A stretch of 64,000 nt of DNA. It comes from Phycisphaerales bacterium Planc_01. Lineage in GTDB: Bacteria > Planctomycetota > Phycisphaerae > Sedimentisphaerales > Anaerobacaceae. Position numbers and translations under genes: made by a program. The notes beneath the pieces were generated by a model. It did not search any database, had not been told where the DNA came from, and saw nothing but the letters and a program-made list of their open reading frames with translations. Positions within the stretch are counted from its first letter, which is position 1. The number at the start of each line of letters is the position of its first letter. This document shows, in pieces, positions 1-8,482 of this stretch. The stretch lies in contig LVBB01000048.1 in NCBI GenBank assembly GCA_001603075.1, positions 20,732 through 84,731 of the forward strand. Direction: 5' to 3'.

Positions 1-177
1 GATCACGCCGTCGACGCGATGGACGACTCGCAGGCCGTCGTCCACGCAGTGCAGGTGCACGTCGGTGGCGTCGTCCATGATGGCGTTCCACACCAGGGTG
101 TGCAGGAGGTCGGGGTAGGATGTTGCGTTGGTCTTTCTGCGATCCGTCACAGTACTGATTCCGCACGCTTGGGCCAT
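1..177 (-). CDS. GspE/PilB-type secretion or pilus ATPase, N-terminal fragment (runs off the window)
   Basis: Only the first 59 codons are in the window; the gene continues past the left edge. The start ATG (175-177, minus strand) has an AAGGAG box 8 nt upstream. The segment around residues 37-59 reads ATDVHLHCVDDGLRVVHRVD, close to the A-S-D-I-H...DGLRVRYRVDG block at the start of the N2 domain of GspE/PilB/PilT-family ATPases. These hexameric ATPases power type II secretion or type IV pilus assembly at the inner membrane. Walker motifs would lie outside the window, so the subtype is not decidable. A PilZ gene is transcribed divergently next door, which fits c-di-GMP-controlled pili or secretion, but that link is inference. 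Confidence 0.72.
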   Translation of the reverse strand, partial: MAQACGISTVTDRRKTNATSYPDLLHTLVWNAIMDDATDVHLHCVDDGLRVVHRVDGVI

Positions 178-678
178 GTCGGTTGCTCCTTCCACTGGGC
201 CTGGGTCTGCCGTCGATCCTTCGGCCGTTCCTGGTCGCGGGCCGGACATGCACGAGACAGCCGGCCCGCCGTCCATGTCGGCGGCGGGGTGGGGCGTCTT
301 AACTGATATTTTCGATACAGTCGTCAAATCGCCCCGAAGGGGCGTCGAGTGGGCCCGAGCGTTGCGCTTTTCATAGCCCCCGAGTCGGCAGCGTCCGATA
401 TCGTTGCGATCTCATCGCGAACCGACGGCCGCGTCCACCGGATGGTGCGAGCGGGTATGGGGCCGGGGCTCGCCGGCAGCAACAGGAATGGTGATTGCCG
501 GGGCAAAAAAACTCTCGATATCGACCGATAATACGGCTGGAATGCGCACGGCTGTATGTCTTACCCAAAAAAGCTCACATGTCCACACGGATTCTATTTG
601 GATTCGCTAAACTGCCCAGGTCCACATTGACGATGGGTATCTTTGTCCAAACACCCAGTTTGAAAGGAGACACAGACA
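178..678. other. Intergenic region between the GspE-like gene and the PilZ gene
   Basis: About 500 bp between divergent genes. It holds several short overlapping reading frames on both strands, none with a convincing ribosome-binding site or recognisable protein. A small GC hairpin lies at 330-344 (CGCCCC-GAA-GGGGCG) without a T-tract. It should contain the divergent promoters, but I could not identify a convincing -35/-10 pair. Confidence 0.5.
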
Positions 679-993
679 ATGGAGACGTCAGTGGAACAAC
701 GCCGGGAGAGCCGGACGGATCTGTCGTGGCCGGTCAGTGTTTGGGTTCCTGACGCGAACCGTTTCTTCAACGGTCGCAGCGCCAACATCAGCAAGGTGGG
801 AGTCTTCATCACCGTTCCGATGACTACCCCGATTCGTCGGGGTTCCGTGGTGGAGTTGAACTTTCCGCGAACGGATGCCTTGGCCGAACAAAAGGGACAG
901 TTTGCCCGGATCAAGAAGGGCCGTGTCGTCAGGATCGATCGCAAGGGAACGCTCGAAGCAGCGGTGATCGGCCTGGGCATCGCATTCGAATAG
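679..993 (+). CDS. Single-domain PilZ protein (putative c-di-GMP receptor)
   Basis: A 104-residue protein that is one PilZ beta-barrel. The N-terminus carries the RxxxR motif (QRRESR, R9/R13), and residues 34-39 give the second motif NISKVG, matching [D/N]xSxxG. Together these bind cyclic di-GMP in the family. An AAAGGAG box lies 8 nt before the ATG. There is no signal peptide or membrane segment, so it should be a cytosolic receptor or adaptor. Planctomycetes often carry stand-alone PilZ proteins. The neighbouring divergent GspE/PilB-like gene suggests a pilus or secretion target, which is not shown by the sequence. A strong terminator follows. Confidence 0.8.
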   Translation: METSVEQRRESRTDLSWPVSVWVPDANRFFNGRSANISKVGVFITVPMTTPIRRGSVVELNFPRTDALAEQKGQFARIKKGRVVRIDRKGTLEAAVIGLGIAFE

Positions 994-1071
994 AGCCGGA
1001 CGATTGGGTGTTCTCGACAGGAGGTCGGCGATCCCAATCGGGTTACTCGTCACCACGGGGCAATGAAAAAA

Positions 1072-1123
1072 GAACGTGAGGCGGATGTTTCTCCCGGAAA
1101 CGTCCGCCTCGTTCGTTTTCTGC
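1072..1123. terminator. Bidirectional Rho-independent terminator between the PilZ gene and a small membrane-protein gene
   Basis: A 14-bp stem (1078-1091 with 1097-1110, loop TCCCG) is extended by GAAC/GTTC pairing across a 2-nt bulge. On the plus strand it is followed by a T-rich run (GTTCGTTTTC). On the minus strand it is followed by a run of T (complement of GAAAAAAG at 1065-1072). It sits between converging genes and could serve both. Confidence 0.8.
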
Positions 1124-1182
1124 AATTCGCCGCGCAGAGGCACTGCATCGAGCGGTGAGGTGGGCTTGGGCCCATGCGGATA

Positions 1183-1434
1183 CTACAAGGCGACCGCGGC
1201 GAACGTCATGAGCAGACCCAACGTGGCGCTTGCCGTCGTCAGCTTGAGCCAGCGGCAATAGCGGGCGTACTCCGGATGCTCATCCTCGAATTCATGGTAG
1301 AGATCGTCGAGGTCGGGGTCGCGCGGGCGCAGCCAGACCCGGACGCAGAGATGAGCGACCACCGATCCGAGGAAGAGCAGGCCGCCGAGAACGTACATGG
1401 CATGGGCCAGAATCTGCATGCGGCTATCATACAA
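1183..1434 (-). CDS. Small two-helix membrane protein of unknown function
   Basis: An 83-residue protein with two predicted membrane helices, at about residues 8-31 (AHAMYVLGGLLFLGSVVAHL) and 62-82, joined by an acidic loop rich in Asp, Glu and Tyr (about residues 36-55). The start at 1434 is uncertain; an internal ATG at 1419 (MQILAHAM) is equally plausible and would give 78 residues. I do not recognise the family. It ends just before a bidirectional terminator and is divergent from the threonine aldolase gene. Length and hydropathy support a real gene rather than a chance frame. Confidence 0.6.
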   Translation of the reverse strand: MYDSRMQILAHAMYVLGGLLFLGSVVAHLCVRVWLRPRDPDLDDLYHEFEDEHPEYARYCRWLKLTTASATLGLLMTFAAVAL

Positions 1435-1488
1435 CTCGCCACCCTCGATCCAAAGCCAAAACTCCGCACACTCGAGTCGGTACGCTCA

Positions 1489-1517
1489 TTGACAGGCCGA
1501 CGGCCGGCCGCTATGGT
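1489..1517 (+). promoter_or_regulatory. Sigma-70-type promoter for the threonine aldolase gene
   Basis: TTGACA (1489-1494), 17-bp spacer, TATGGT (1512-1517). The -35 box is a perfect consensus and the spacing is optimal. Transcription would start near 1524, about 55 nt upstream of the ATG at 1580. Confidence 0.7.
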
Positions 1518-1579
1518 TCGTATTCCGACAACGAAACAGGAATCCCCATGGCCACGACTCCTGGTACAGGCGACCGAAG

Positions 1580-2620
1580 ATGAGAACGATTGATCTGCGA
1601 AGCGATACGGTGACGCTGCCGTCGCCCGAAATGAGGCAGGCCATTTGTCAGGCCGAGTTGGGCGACGATGTGTTTGGCGAGGACCCGACGGTCGTGCGAC
1701 TGGAGCGAAGGCTGGCTGCTCTCGTCGGCGCTGAAGCGGCGCTGTTGATGGCCAGCGGGACGATGGGCAATCTGGTCTGCGTTCTGACGCACTGCGGCCG
1801 GGGCGATGAGGTGATCCTGGGCGACCAGTCCCATACGTTCTATTATGAGGCCGGCGGAATCAGTGCTCTCGGAGGCGTTCACCCGCACACGATAGCCAAT
1901 CAGCACGACGGCACGTTGCGGCTGGAAGACATTCGTGCGGCGATCCGCCCGGACAACGTCCACTTCCCGCGTACCCGTCTGATCTGCCTGGAGAACACAC
2001 ACAATCGCTGCGGCGGCGCGGTCCTGTCTGCGGAGTACACCGACGCCGTCGCTTCCCTGGCCCGTGAGAATGGCCTGGCCGTCCACCTCGACGGGGCGCG
2101 AATCTTCAATGCGGCGGTGGCTCTGGGCATCGACGTCAAGACGCTCACAAGAGGTGTCGATTCCATGAGCGTCTGCCTGTCCAAGGGCCTGGCGGCGCCG
2201 GTCGGCTCGGTGATCGGCGGTTCGCAGGCCTTTATCGACGAGGCCCGACGGGTTCGCAAGATGCTCGGCGGAGGCATGCGCCAGGCGGGGATCATCGCCG
2301 CCGCGGGTCTCGTCGCTCTCGATACGATGATCGACAGGATTCAGGACGATCACGCCCACGCCGCCCATTTGGCCAAGGGCATCGCGGGTCTGAATGGGCT
2401 TCACGTCGATGCCGCCGCCGTGCAGACCAACATTGTCTACTTCGATGTGGTTCGCGAGAGGCTGTCGGCCGAGACGCTCCTGTCGCGGCTGGCCGAGCGA
2501 GGCGTCAAGATGCTCTGCTCGGGGCCCGGCCGGATTCGAGCGGTTACCCACTACGGCGTTGACCGCGACGACATCGACCGGACGCTTGCGGCGATGGCCG
2601 AGGCACTGGATGCATCCTGA
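1580..2620 (+). CDS. ltaE: Low-specificity L-threonine aldolase
   Basis: A PLP-dependent fold-type I enzyme of 346 residues, the usual family size, cleaving L-threonine/allo-threonine to glycine and acetaldehyde. The N-terminal signature DLRSDTVT is at 5-12, followed by GDDVFGEDPT. H85 would stack on the PLP ring. HLDGAR (169-174) holds the PLP-pyridine aspartate, and the Schiff-base lysine is K202 in CLSKGLAAPVGS. Cytosolic. The gene is monocistronic from a good promoter. It converges on nagA with only 3 bp between stop codons, leaving no room for a separate terminator. Confidence 0.95.
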   Translation: MRTIDLRSDTVTLPSPEMRQAICQAELGDDVFGEDPTVVRLERRLAALVGAEAALLMASGTMGNLVCVLTHCGRGDEVILGDQSHTFYYEAGGISALGGVHPHTIANQHDGTLRLEDIRAAIRPDNVHFPRTRLICLENTHNRCGGAVLSAEYTDAVASLARENGLAVHLDGARIFNAAVALGIDVKTLTRGVDSMSVCLSKGLAAPVGSVIGGSQAFIDEARRVRKMLGGGMRQAGIIAAAGLVALDTMIDRIQDDHAHAAHLAKGIAGLNGLHVDAAAVQTNIVYFDVVRERLSAETLLSRLAERGVKMLCSGPGRIRAVTHYGVDRDDIDRTLAAMAEALDAS

Positions 2621-2623
2621 CGG

Positions 2624-3787
2624 TCAGTCTCCGCTGCTCTGGTAGACGACCCGACCGGCGACGACCGTTGTGTGGACCGACAGGTCTTCGTTGAGGAGGA
2701 CGAGGTCCGCATCGTACCCGATCGCGATCGACCCGGTCTTCTTGTTGAGTCCGAGAACGGCAGCGGCGTTTTCCGTAACCGTGCGAATCGCGGTAGCCGT
2801 TGAGCAGCCGGTGAACTGGATCAGGCGAGCGAGGATTCGATTCAGACCCAGGGCGGTTCCGATCAGCGTGCCGTCCTTGTAGCGGGCGGCGCCATCGCGG
2901 GCCTCGTATGGGATGTCGTTGTACGTGTAGTGCCCGTCGGGAAGACCTAACGCCTGCATCCCATCGGTAATGGTGACGAATCGGCCCGGGCCCACCGCCG
3001 CCCAGGCCAGCCTCACGACGGAGGGGTGGCTGTGCACGCCGTCGGCAATCACCTGGACCGTCACGTCGGGCCGTTCGAAGATGGCCGCCAGCGGGCCGGG
3101 GTCTCTGTGGTGCAGTGAGGGCATGGCGTTGAACAGGTGTGTCACATGGTTGATCCCCGCGTCGAATCCACGAAGCGTCTCTTCGTAACTGGCGCTGGTG
3201 TGGCCCAGCGAGGCGACGACGCCGCGATCGACCAGCGCCCGGACGAGGTCGAGCCCCCCGGGCAGTTCCGGCGCGACCGTCATCATGGCAAGGCCGCCGC
3301 CGGTCCTTCTCAGGATCGCATCGAGGGCCGATGGACTCGGGTCTGTCAGGCAGTCGGGTTGAATCATCCCGCGTTTCTTCGGCGAGATGAAGGGGCCTTC
3401 GAGATGGGTGCCGAGCAATCGCGCGCCGCCAAGGTCTCGGCCGATGCACTCGGAGGCGACTTCCAGGTGGCGGTTGTCCTGGCCGGGCTTATAGACCGTC
3501 GTCGCCAGATAGGACGTGACACCGCTGCGGGCGCAGGTCTGCGCGATCGTTGCCAGCGCCTCCGGCGTGGCATCCAGGACATCGGCGCCGCCGGCGCCCT
3601 GAATGTGTACGTCGATGAACCCCGGCGCCAGGAGCCGGCCGCCGGCGTCCAGCACGCTCTCGGCCCTTGGCGCGGTCTCACCGCGGCCAAGCTGTTCGAT
3701 GGTCCCGTCCCTGAGAAGGACCCAACCGTCCGCATTCGCCTGGGCCGAGTCATACAACCTGCAGTTGCTTATGAGAAGCGATGCCAT
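2624..3787 (-). CDS. nagA: N-acetylglucosamine-6-phosphate deacetylase
   Basis: A 387-residue amidohydrolase-superfamily enzyme that removes acetate from GlcNAc-6-P in amino-sugar catabolism and cell-wall recycling. Visible motifs: PGFIDVHIQG (H61, Q63), THLEGPF with metal ligand E130, GHTSA (H196), THLFNAM (H217) and the catalytic aspartate in TDGMQALG (D275). The frame is open far upstream to 5407, but similarity begins at MASLLISNC (ATG at 3787), the chosen start. Cytosolic. The nearby secreted glycosidases and sialidase-like protein could supply GlcNAc-containing substrates, which is inference. No other nag genes (nagB, nagE) are in the window. Confidence 0.93.
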   Translation of the reverse strand: MASLLISNCRLYDSAQANADGWVLLRDGTIEQLGRGETAPRAESVLDAGGRLLAPGFIDVHIQGAGGADVLDATPEALATIAQTCARSGVTSYLATTVYKPGQDNRHLEVASECIGRDLGGARLLGTHLEGPFISPKKRGMIQPDCLTDPSPSALDAILRRTGGGLAMMTVAPELPGGLDLVRALVDRGVVASLGHTSASYEETLRGFDAGINHVTHLFNAMPSLHHRDPGPLAAIFERPDVTVQVIADGVHSHPSVVRLAWAAVGPGRFVTITDGMQALGLPDGHYTYNDIPYEARDGAARYKDGTLIGTALGLNRILARLIQFTGCSTATAIRTVTENAAAVLGLNKKTGSIAIGYDADLVLLNEDLSVHTTVVAGRVVYQSSGD

Positions 3788-3942
3788 ATCGTCCTGCCCC
3801 TGTCCTTTTCTCGAACCGTCGCCATGGAAACCTGTTGCTTCCGCCCGTGCGTGGGCGAAATGCGAGCATACGACAGACAGAGACAACCCGCAACCCCGCA
3901 GATTCGCCGGATCCCGCGACCGACGCGATTCGCGGTTGCGGG

Positions 3943-3971
3943 TTGTACTCCCGTCACCGGACCGATAGGAT
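3943..3971 (+). promoter_or_regulatory. Possible promoter for the exported-hydrolase operon
   Basis: TTGTAC (3943-3948), 17-bp spacer, TAGGAT (3966-3971), about 40 nt upstream of the ATG at 4013. The -10 box is good and the -35 weak, so this is tentative. Confidence 0.4.
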
Positions 3972-4012
3972 AGGCGAAAAGGGCCGTCATGCCACAGGTG
4001 AAAGGAGAAGCT

Positions 4013-5098
4013 ATGAAGCGTATCATCGTTTCCGCGTTGTTGCTTGCGTGCTGTGCGGCGGAATTTGTGTCGGCGTCGGAGACCTCCTCGCCCGAGACGC
4101 TGCTGTTGAAGGATTTTCGTCCTCGCTCCGTCTACCGGATTCCCGTGACAGAGATCGCCAAGGCCCGCTATCCGGCGATCGACATGCACGCCCACGTGTA
4201 TGCCAGGACGCCGGAGCAACTGGACCGCTGGGTGCAGGTCATGGATGAGCACGGGATCGCCAAGGCCGTCGTTCTGACAATGGCCGTGGGCAAGCAGTTT
4301 GACGATCTGTGCGCGCTGTATTCGAAGTATCCCGATCGCTTCGAGCTGTGGTGCGGGTTCGACTACACCGGCTACGATCAGCCCGGCTTCGGACCGGCGG
4401 CCGTGGCGGAGTTGCAGCGATGCTACGACATGGGCGCCCGAGGCGTCGGCGAGCTGGGCGACAAAGGCAAGGGCCTGTTCTACTGCCGGCCCACCAAGGC
4501 CTGGGGGATGCACCTGGACGATCCCCGCATGGACCCGCTGCTGATCAGGTGCGCCGAACTGAAGATGCCCATCAACATCCACGTGGCCGATCCGTACTGG
4601 ATGTACGAGCCGATGGACGCCTACAACGACGGGCTGATGAACGCCTTCAAGTGGCGTCTCGACGATCAGCCCGACATCATCGGCCACGCCGGGATGATCG
4701 ACATCCTCGAACGGGCCGTCAAGCGGCACCCGAAGACCACCTTCCTCGCCTGTCACTTTGCCAACTGCTCGTACGACCTGAACAGGCTGGCCAGACTGTT
4801 CGACGAGTATCCCAACCTCTATGCGGATATTTCCGCGCGTTTTGCCGAGACGGCGGCCATTCCTCGCTTCACGGCCAAGTTCTTCGAAGCGTACCAGGAC
4901 CGGCTCGTCTACGGGACCGATATGACCTTCAGCCCGGAGGTGTACCGGATGTCGTTCCGCATCCTCGAGTCGGCGGATGAGCACTTCTACTACTGGCGGC
5001 TCTTCAGCTACCACTGGCCTCTTCATGGCCTGGCTCTGAGCGACCCGGTGCTCGAGAAGGTCTATCGAGGCAATGCGCTGAAGATCCTGCACCCATAG
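4013..5098 (+). CDS. Exported amidohydrolase-2-family metal-dependent hydrolase
   Basis: A 361-residue TIM-barrel hydrolase. The start is ATG 4013, because AAAGGAG lies directly upstream and it begins a signal peptide (MKRIIVSALLLACCAAEFVSA); an in-frame ATG at 3989 lacks a site. Motifs in order: IDMHAHVY (HxH metal site), the INIHVADP histidine, the FLACHFANC histidine and the YGTDM aspartate, typical of the amidohydrolase-2 family (decarboxylases and lactonases). Substrate unknown. It is first of four closely spaced plus-strand genes (gaps of about 37, 31 and 22 bp), all with export signals, suggesting one extracytoplasmic glycan or aromatic-ester degradation unit. Confidence 0.82.
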   Translation: MKRIIVSALLLACCAAEFVSASETSSPETLLLKDFRPRSVYRIPVTEIAKARYPAIDMHAHVYARTPEQLDRWVQVMDEHGIAKAVVLTMAVGKQFDDLCALYSKYPDRFELWCGFDYTGYDQPGFGPAAVAELQRCYDMGARGVGELGDKGKGLFYCRPTKAWGMHLDDPRMDPLLIRCAELKMPINIHVADPYWMYEPMDAYNDGLMNAFKWRLDDQPDIIGHAGMIDILERAVKRHPKTTFLACHFANCSYDLNRLARLFDEYPNLYADISARFAETAAIPRFTAKFFEAYQDRLVYGTDMTFSPEVYRMSFRILESADEHFYYWRLFSYHWPLHGLALSDPVLEKVYRGNALKILHP

Positions 5099-5135
5099 CG
5101 GTGGGTGAAGAACGGGTGATGCTTCTGGGAGGAAT

Positions 5136-6449
5136 GTGTTTGTGACAGCGGCAGGCAAGCAATGGATGTATCGATATTGGATTGCTTTGGTCCTCTTTGT
5201 GATGGCGGCGACGGCGCAGGCCGACTGGCCTCGCTTTCGTGGGCCTTCGGGCGACGGCTTGGCGACGAGGCCCGGCGGGGCCGAGCGAATCGGTCTGCCC
5301 GTGCGCTGGAGCGAGACGGAGAACATCGCGTGGAAGACGGCCATCCCGCACCTCGGCTGGTCGAGTCCGGTGGTGATGGACGGGCAAATCTGGCTGACGA
5401 CGGCCACGGCCGAAGGGCACGATTTCTACGCGATCTGCGTCGATGCCAAATCGGGCGGGATCCGTTTCAACGAGCGGCTCTTTCACACGGACGACCCCGA
5501 GCCCTTGGGCAATCCACTCAATGGCTACGCGTCGCCCACGCCCGTCATCGAGCCGGGACGCGTCTACGTGCATTTCGGCAGCTATGGCACTGCATGCCTG
5601 GACACGAAGACGTTTGAGGTGCTATGGAAGCGCAGCGACCTGCCCTGTCGGCACTATCGCGGGCCGGGCTCGTCGGTCATCCTGTTCGAGGATCTGCTGA
5701 TCCTGACGATGGACGGCGTGGACGTGCAGTACCTCGTTGCGCTGGACAAGACCACCGGGCGCACCGTCTGGAAGACCGACCGCACCGCCGACTGGGACGA
5801 CCTCGACGCCGAGGGCAAGCCGCGCGACGAAGGCGACCTGCGCAAGGCGTATACGACGCCGCTGATCGTCGAGCGCAATGGCGCCACGCAGATGATCAGC
5901 ATCGGTGCCAAAGCGTTCTACGGCTACGATCCGAGGACGGGGCGCGAGCTGTGGAAGGTCAACATGCCTGCGTTCTCCGGCGCGGCCGGCCCGGTCTATC
6001 GCGACGGCATCGTCTACGTCGTCACCGGCTTCGGCCAGACCGAGTTGATGGCCGTCCGCGTCGACGGTGCCGGCGACGTCACCGACAGCCACGTGCTGTG
6101 GAAGACGGCCCGAACCGTGCCGCGAACGCCCTCGCCGGTGTTGGTGGGGGACCTGCTCTTTACGATCAACGACACGGGGATCGCCGTCTGCCTCGACGCC
6201 GCCACCGGCGAGCCGATCTGGCAGGAGCGCATCCGGGGCAACTACGCCGCGTCGCTGCTCTACGTCGATGGCAACGTTTACTGCTTCAACCAGAACGGCA
6301 CATCGACCGTCTTCAAGGCGGCTCGCCGCTTCGAGGTCGTCGCGACCAATACGCTCGACACCGGCTTCATGGCCTCGCCCGCCGTCGCCGGCAGCGCCCT
6401 GATCCTGCGAACCAAGACCCACCTCTACCGAATCGAATCCCCGCGATAG
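5136..6449 (+). CDS. Secreted PQQ-like beta-propeller protein
   Basis: A 437-residue protein with a short signal peptide (MYRYWIALVLFVMAATAQA) followed by WPRFRGPSGDG, the typical opening of planctomycete outer-membrane-assembly-like beta-propellers. Repeated blades end in patterns like DxxTGRTVWKT, DPRTGRELWKV and DAATGEPIWQER (A-x-D/T-G-x-x-x-W), which characterise PQQ/PQQ-like repeats. No quinoprotein dehydrogenase active site is recognisable, so a scaffold, sensor or binding role is likelier than alcohol oxidation. The listed start is GTG 5136 behind GGGAGG at 3-nt spacing. ATG 5166 is an alternative that would put the signal peptide at the very N-terminus. Second gene of the exported-hydrolase run. 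Confidence 0.82.
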   Translation: MFVTAAGKQWMYRYWIALVLFVMAATAQADWPRFRGPSGDGLATRPGGAERIGLPVRWSETENIAWKTAIPHLGWSSPVVMDGQIWLTTATAEGHDFYAICVDAKSGGIRFNERLFHTDDPEPLGNPLNGYASPTPVIEPGRVYVHFGSYGTACLDTKTFEVLWKRSDLPCRHYRGPGSSVILFEDLLILTMDGVDVQYLVALDKTTGRTVWKTDRTADWDDLDAEGKPRDEGDLRKAYTTPLIVERNGATQMISIGAKAFYGYDPRTGRELWKVNMPAFSGAAGPVYRDGIVYVVTGFGQTELMAVRVDGAGDVTDSHVLWKTARTVPRTPSPVLVGDLLFTINDTGIAVCLDAATGEPIWQERIRGNYAASLLYVDGNVYCFNQNGTSTVFKAARRFEVVATNTLDTGFMASPAVAGSALILRTKTHLYRIESPR

Positions 6450-6480
6450 CATTGTTGAAATGCATGTGAAGGAGACGGCC

Positions 6481-8460
6481 ATGATCAATAGAGCGATGAC
6501 CGGTGCAACCGTGCTTGTTGCTGCAATCATGCTTATCAGTGCAGGTGTGGGGCGTGCCGAACGCTACGAGTTGCGCAGTCCCGATGGAACGGTGAGTGTC
6601 GCTGTGGACGTGAACGAGCGGATCGATTTCGCGGTGCGCGTCGACGGCCGGACGGTGACCGAAGTTGGGGGACTGTCGCTGACGATTGCCGACAGGGACG
6701 TCATGGGAGTCAATGCCCGCGTCACACGGGTAAATCGCGATGCCGTCTCGCGCGAGGTGCGCCCGGAGATTCGCGAGAAGAACGCCGTGATCCCGGAACG
6801 GTACAACGAACTGATGCTGACGTTCGAGGCGGGGTTCGCTTTGACGTTTCGGGCCTATGACAACGGCGTGGCCTATCGCTTCTCGACGTCACTGCCGGGT
6901 GATGTGGTCATCGCATCCGAGCGGGCGAGCTTTCGGTTCGCCGATTCGGCCTCGGTGATCTGCCAGAAGGAGAAGAGCTTCCGCTCCGCCTATGAGGAGC
7001 CCTACAGCGAGCAGGCGATCGGCGAGCTGAAGGCCGAGGATTTGTGCTGTCTGCCGCTGCTCGTGACGCCGAAGACCGGGCCCAAAGTGCTCGTCACCGA
7101 GTCGGACCTGCGGGACTATCCGGGCATGTGGCTGCGGGGCACGGGCGGGGCCTCTCTGGAGGCGGCCTTTGCGGGCTATCCGCTCGAAGAATCGTATGAA
7201 GGCAGCCCCTACGTGCACGGCCGCGTCACCAGGCACGCCGACTATATCGCCAAGACCAGTGGCACGCGAACCTATCCGTGGCGCATCGTTGCCATCGCCC
7301 GCAACGACGGCGACCTGATCGCCAATCAACTGGTCTATCTGCTCGCGCCGCCCCTGGCCCTCGATGATGTCTCATGGATCAAGCCGGGGGTGGTGACATT
7401 CGACTGGTGGGGCCGTCGCAACATCTACGGTGTGGATTTCAAGGCCGGCATCAATACCGCTACCGCCAAGTACTTCATCGACTTCGCATCCGAATTCGGC
7501 TTCGAGTATTTCCTCTTTGACGACGGCTGGACCGATGGGGCCGATCTGTTCAAGATCCACCCCGATCTGGACATGGAGGCGGTCTGCGCCTATGCGAAAC
7601 AGAAGAACGTGGGCGTGATGCTGTGGGTGATCTGGGCGACGCTGGACCGCCAGTGCGAGAAGGCCCTCGATCGCTTCGCCGAGTGGGGCATCCGGGGCAT
7701 CAAGATCGACTTCATGAATCGCGACGACCAGAAGATGGTCGAGTTCTATCACCGGATCGCCAGAGAAGCCGCCAGGCGGCACATGGTGATCGACTTCCAC
7801 GGCGCCTACAAGCCGGCGGGCCTGCGCCGGGCATATCCCAACGTGCTGACGCGGGAGGGCCTGATCGAGGTCGAGCAGAACGGCTGGAGCGACCAGACCA
7901 ATCCGGAGCATCACGCGCTGCTGCCGTTCATCCGCATGGTCGCCGGACCGATGGACTACATCCCCGGCACGATGAACAACGCACAAAAGCACGAATTCCG
8001 CCCGGTAGGGGACCGGCCGATGGGCTTGGGCACCCGCGCCCACGACATCGCTCTGTTCGTGATCCTGGAGAGCCCGATGCAGATGCTGCCCGATGCGCCG
8101 TCGGACTACTACCGCGAGCGCGAGTGCACCGAGTTCATCGCGCAGATTCCCGTCGAGTGGGACCAGACGCTCGTGCTGGAGGCCAAGGTGGGCGACTACG
8201 TGGTGCTGGCTCGCCGGCGGGGCGATGTGTGGTTCGTCGGGGCGATCACGGACTGGCAGCCCCGGCAGTTCGATCTGCGATTCGACTTCCTCGGACCCGG
8301 CCCGTACGAGATGGAGTTCCTCCGCGACGGCGTCAACGCCGCCACGCGCGCGATCGACTACAGGAAAGAGAAGAAGACCGTCACGGCGGATGCAACGATG
8401 AAGATCGACCTGGCCCCCGGCGGCGGCTGGGTCGCTCGCATCTACAGGCCCGTTCGTTGA
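6481..8460 (+). CDS. Glycoside hydrolase family 97 enzyme (alpha-glucosidase/alpha-galactosidase type)
   Basis: A 659-residue exported enzyme. The start is ATG 6481 behind GAAGGAG with 6-nt spacing. A signal peptide of about 25 residues ends near GVGRA. Three GH97 parts are visible: N-terminal beta-sandwich (opening ELRSPDGTVSVAV), central (beta/alpha)8 barrel (FDDGWTDG, GIKIDFMNRDDQ, DFHGAYKPAGLRR, PNVLTREG) and C-terminal beta domain. GH97 contains inverting alpha-glucosidases (SusB) and retaining alpha-galactosidases. The aspartate in KIDFMN, where retaining members carry the nucleophile, hints at the retaining group, but this is unaligned inference. Periplasmic or surface. Third in the four-gene run. 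Confidence 0.9.
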   Translation: MINRAMTGATVLVAAIMLISAGVGRAERYELRSPDGTVSVAVDVNERIDFAVRVDGRTVTEVGGLSLTIADRDVMGVNARVTRVNRDAVSREVRPEIREKNAVIPERYNELMLTFEAGFALTFRAYDNGVAYRFSTSLPGDVVIASERASFRFADSASVICQKEKSFRSAYEEPYSEQAIGELKAEDLCCLPLLVTPKTGPKVLVTESDLRDYPGMWLRGTGGASLEAAFAGYPLEESYEGSPYVHGRVTRHADYIAKTSGTRTYPWRIVAIARNDGDLIANQLVYLLAPPLALDDVSWIKPGVVTFDWWGRRNIYGVDFKAGINTATAKYFIDFASEFGFEYFLFDDGWTDGADLFKIHPDLDMEAVCAYAKQKNVGVMLWVIWATLDRQCEKALDRFAEWGIRGIKIDFMNRDDQKMVEFYHRIAREAARRHMVIDFHGAYKPAGLRRAYPNVLTREGLIEVEQNGWSDQTNPEHHALLPFIRMVAGPMDYIPGTMNNAQKHEFRPVGDRPMGLGTRAHDIALFVILESPMQMLPDAPSDYYRERECTEFIAQIPVEWDQTLVLEAKVGDYVVLARRRGDVWFVGAITDWQPRQFDLRFDFLGPGPYEMEFLRDGVNAATRAIDYRKEKKTVTADATMKIDLAPGGGWVARIYRPVR

Positions 8461-8482
8461 GACATTGGTGGGAGTACCGAAC

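Noticed and set aside
178..678. A small gene in the gap between the GspE-like and PilZ genes
   Set aside because: Several short overlapping frames exist on both strands, but none has a ribosome-binding site or recognisable product.
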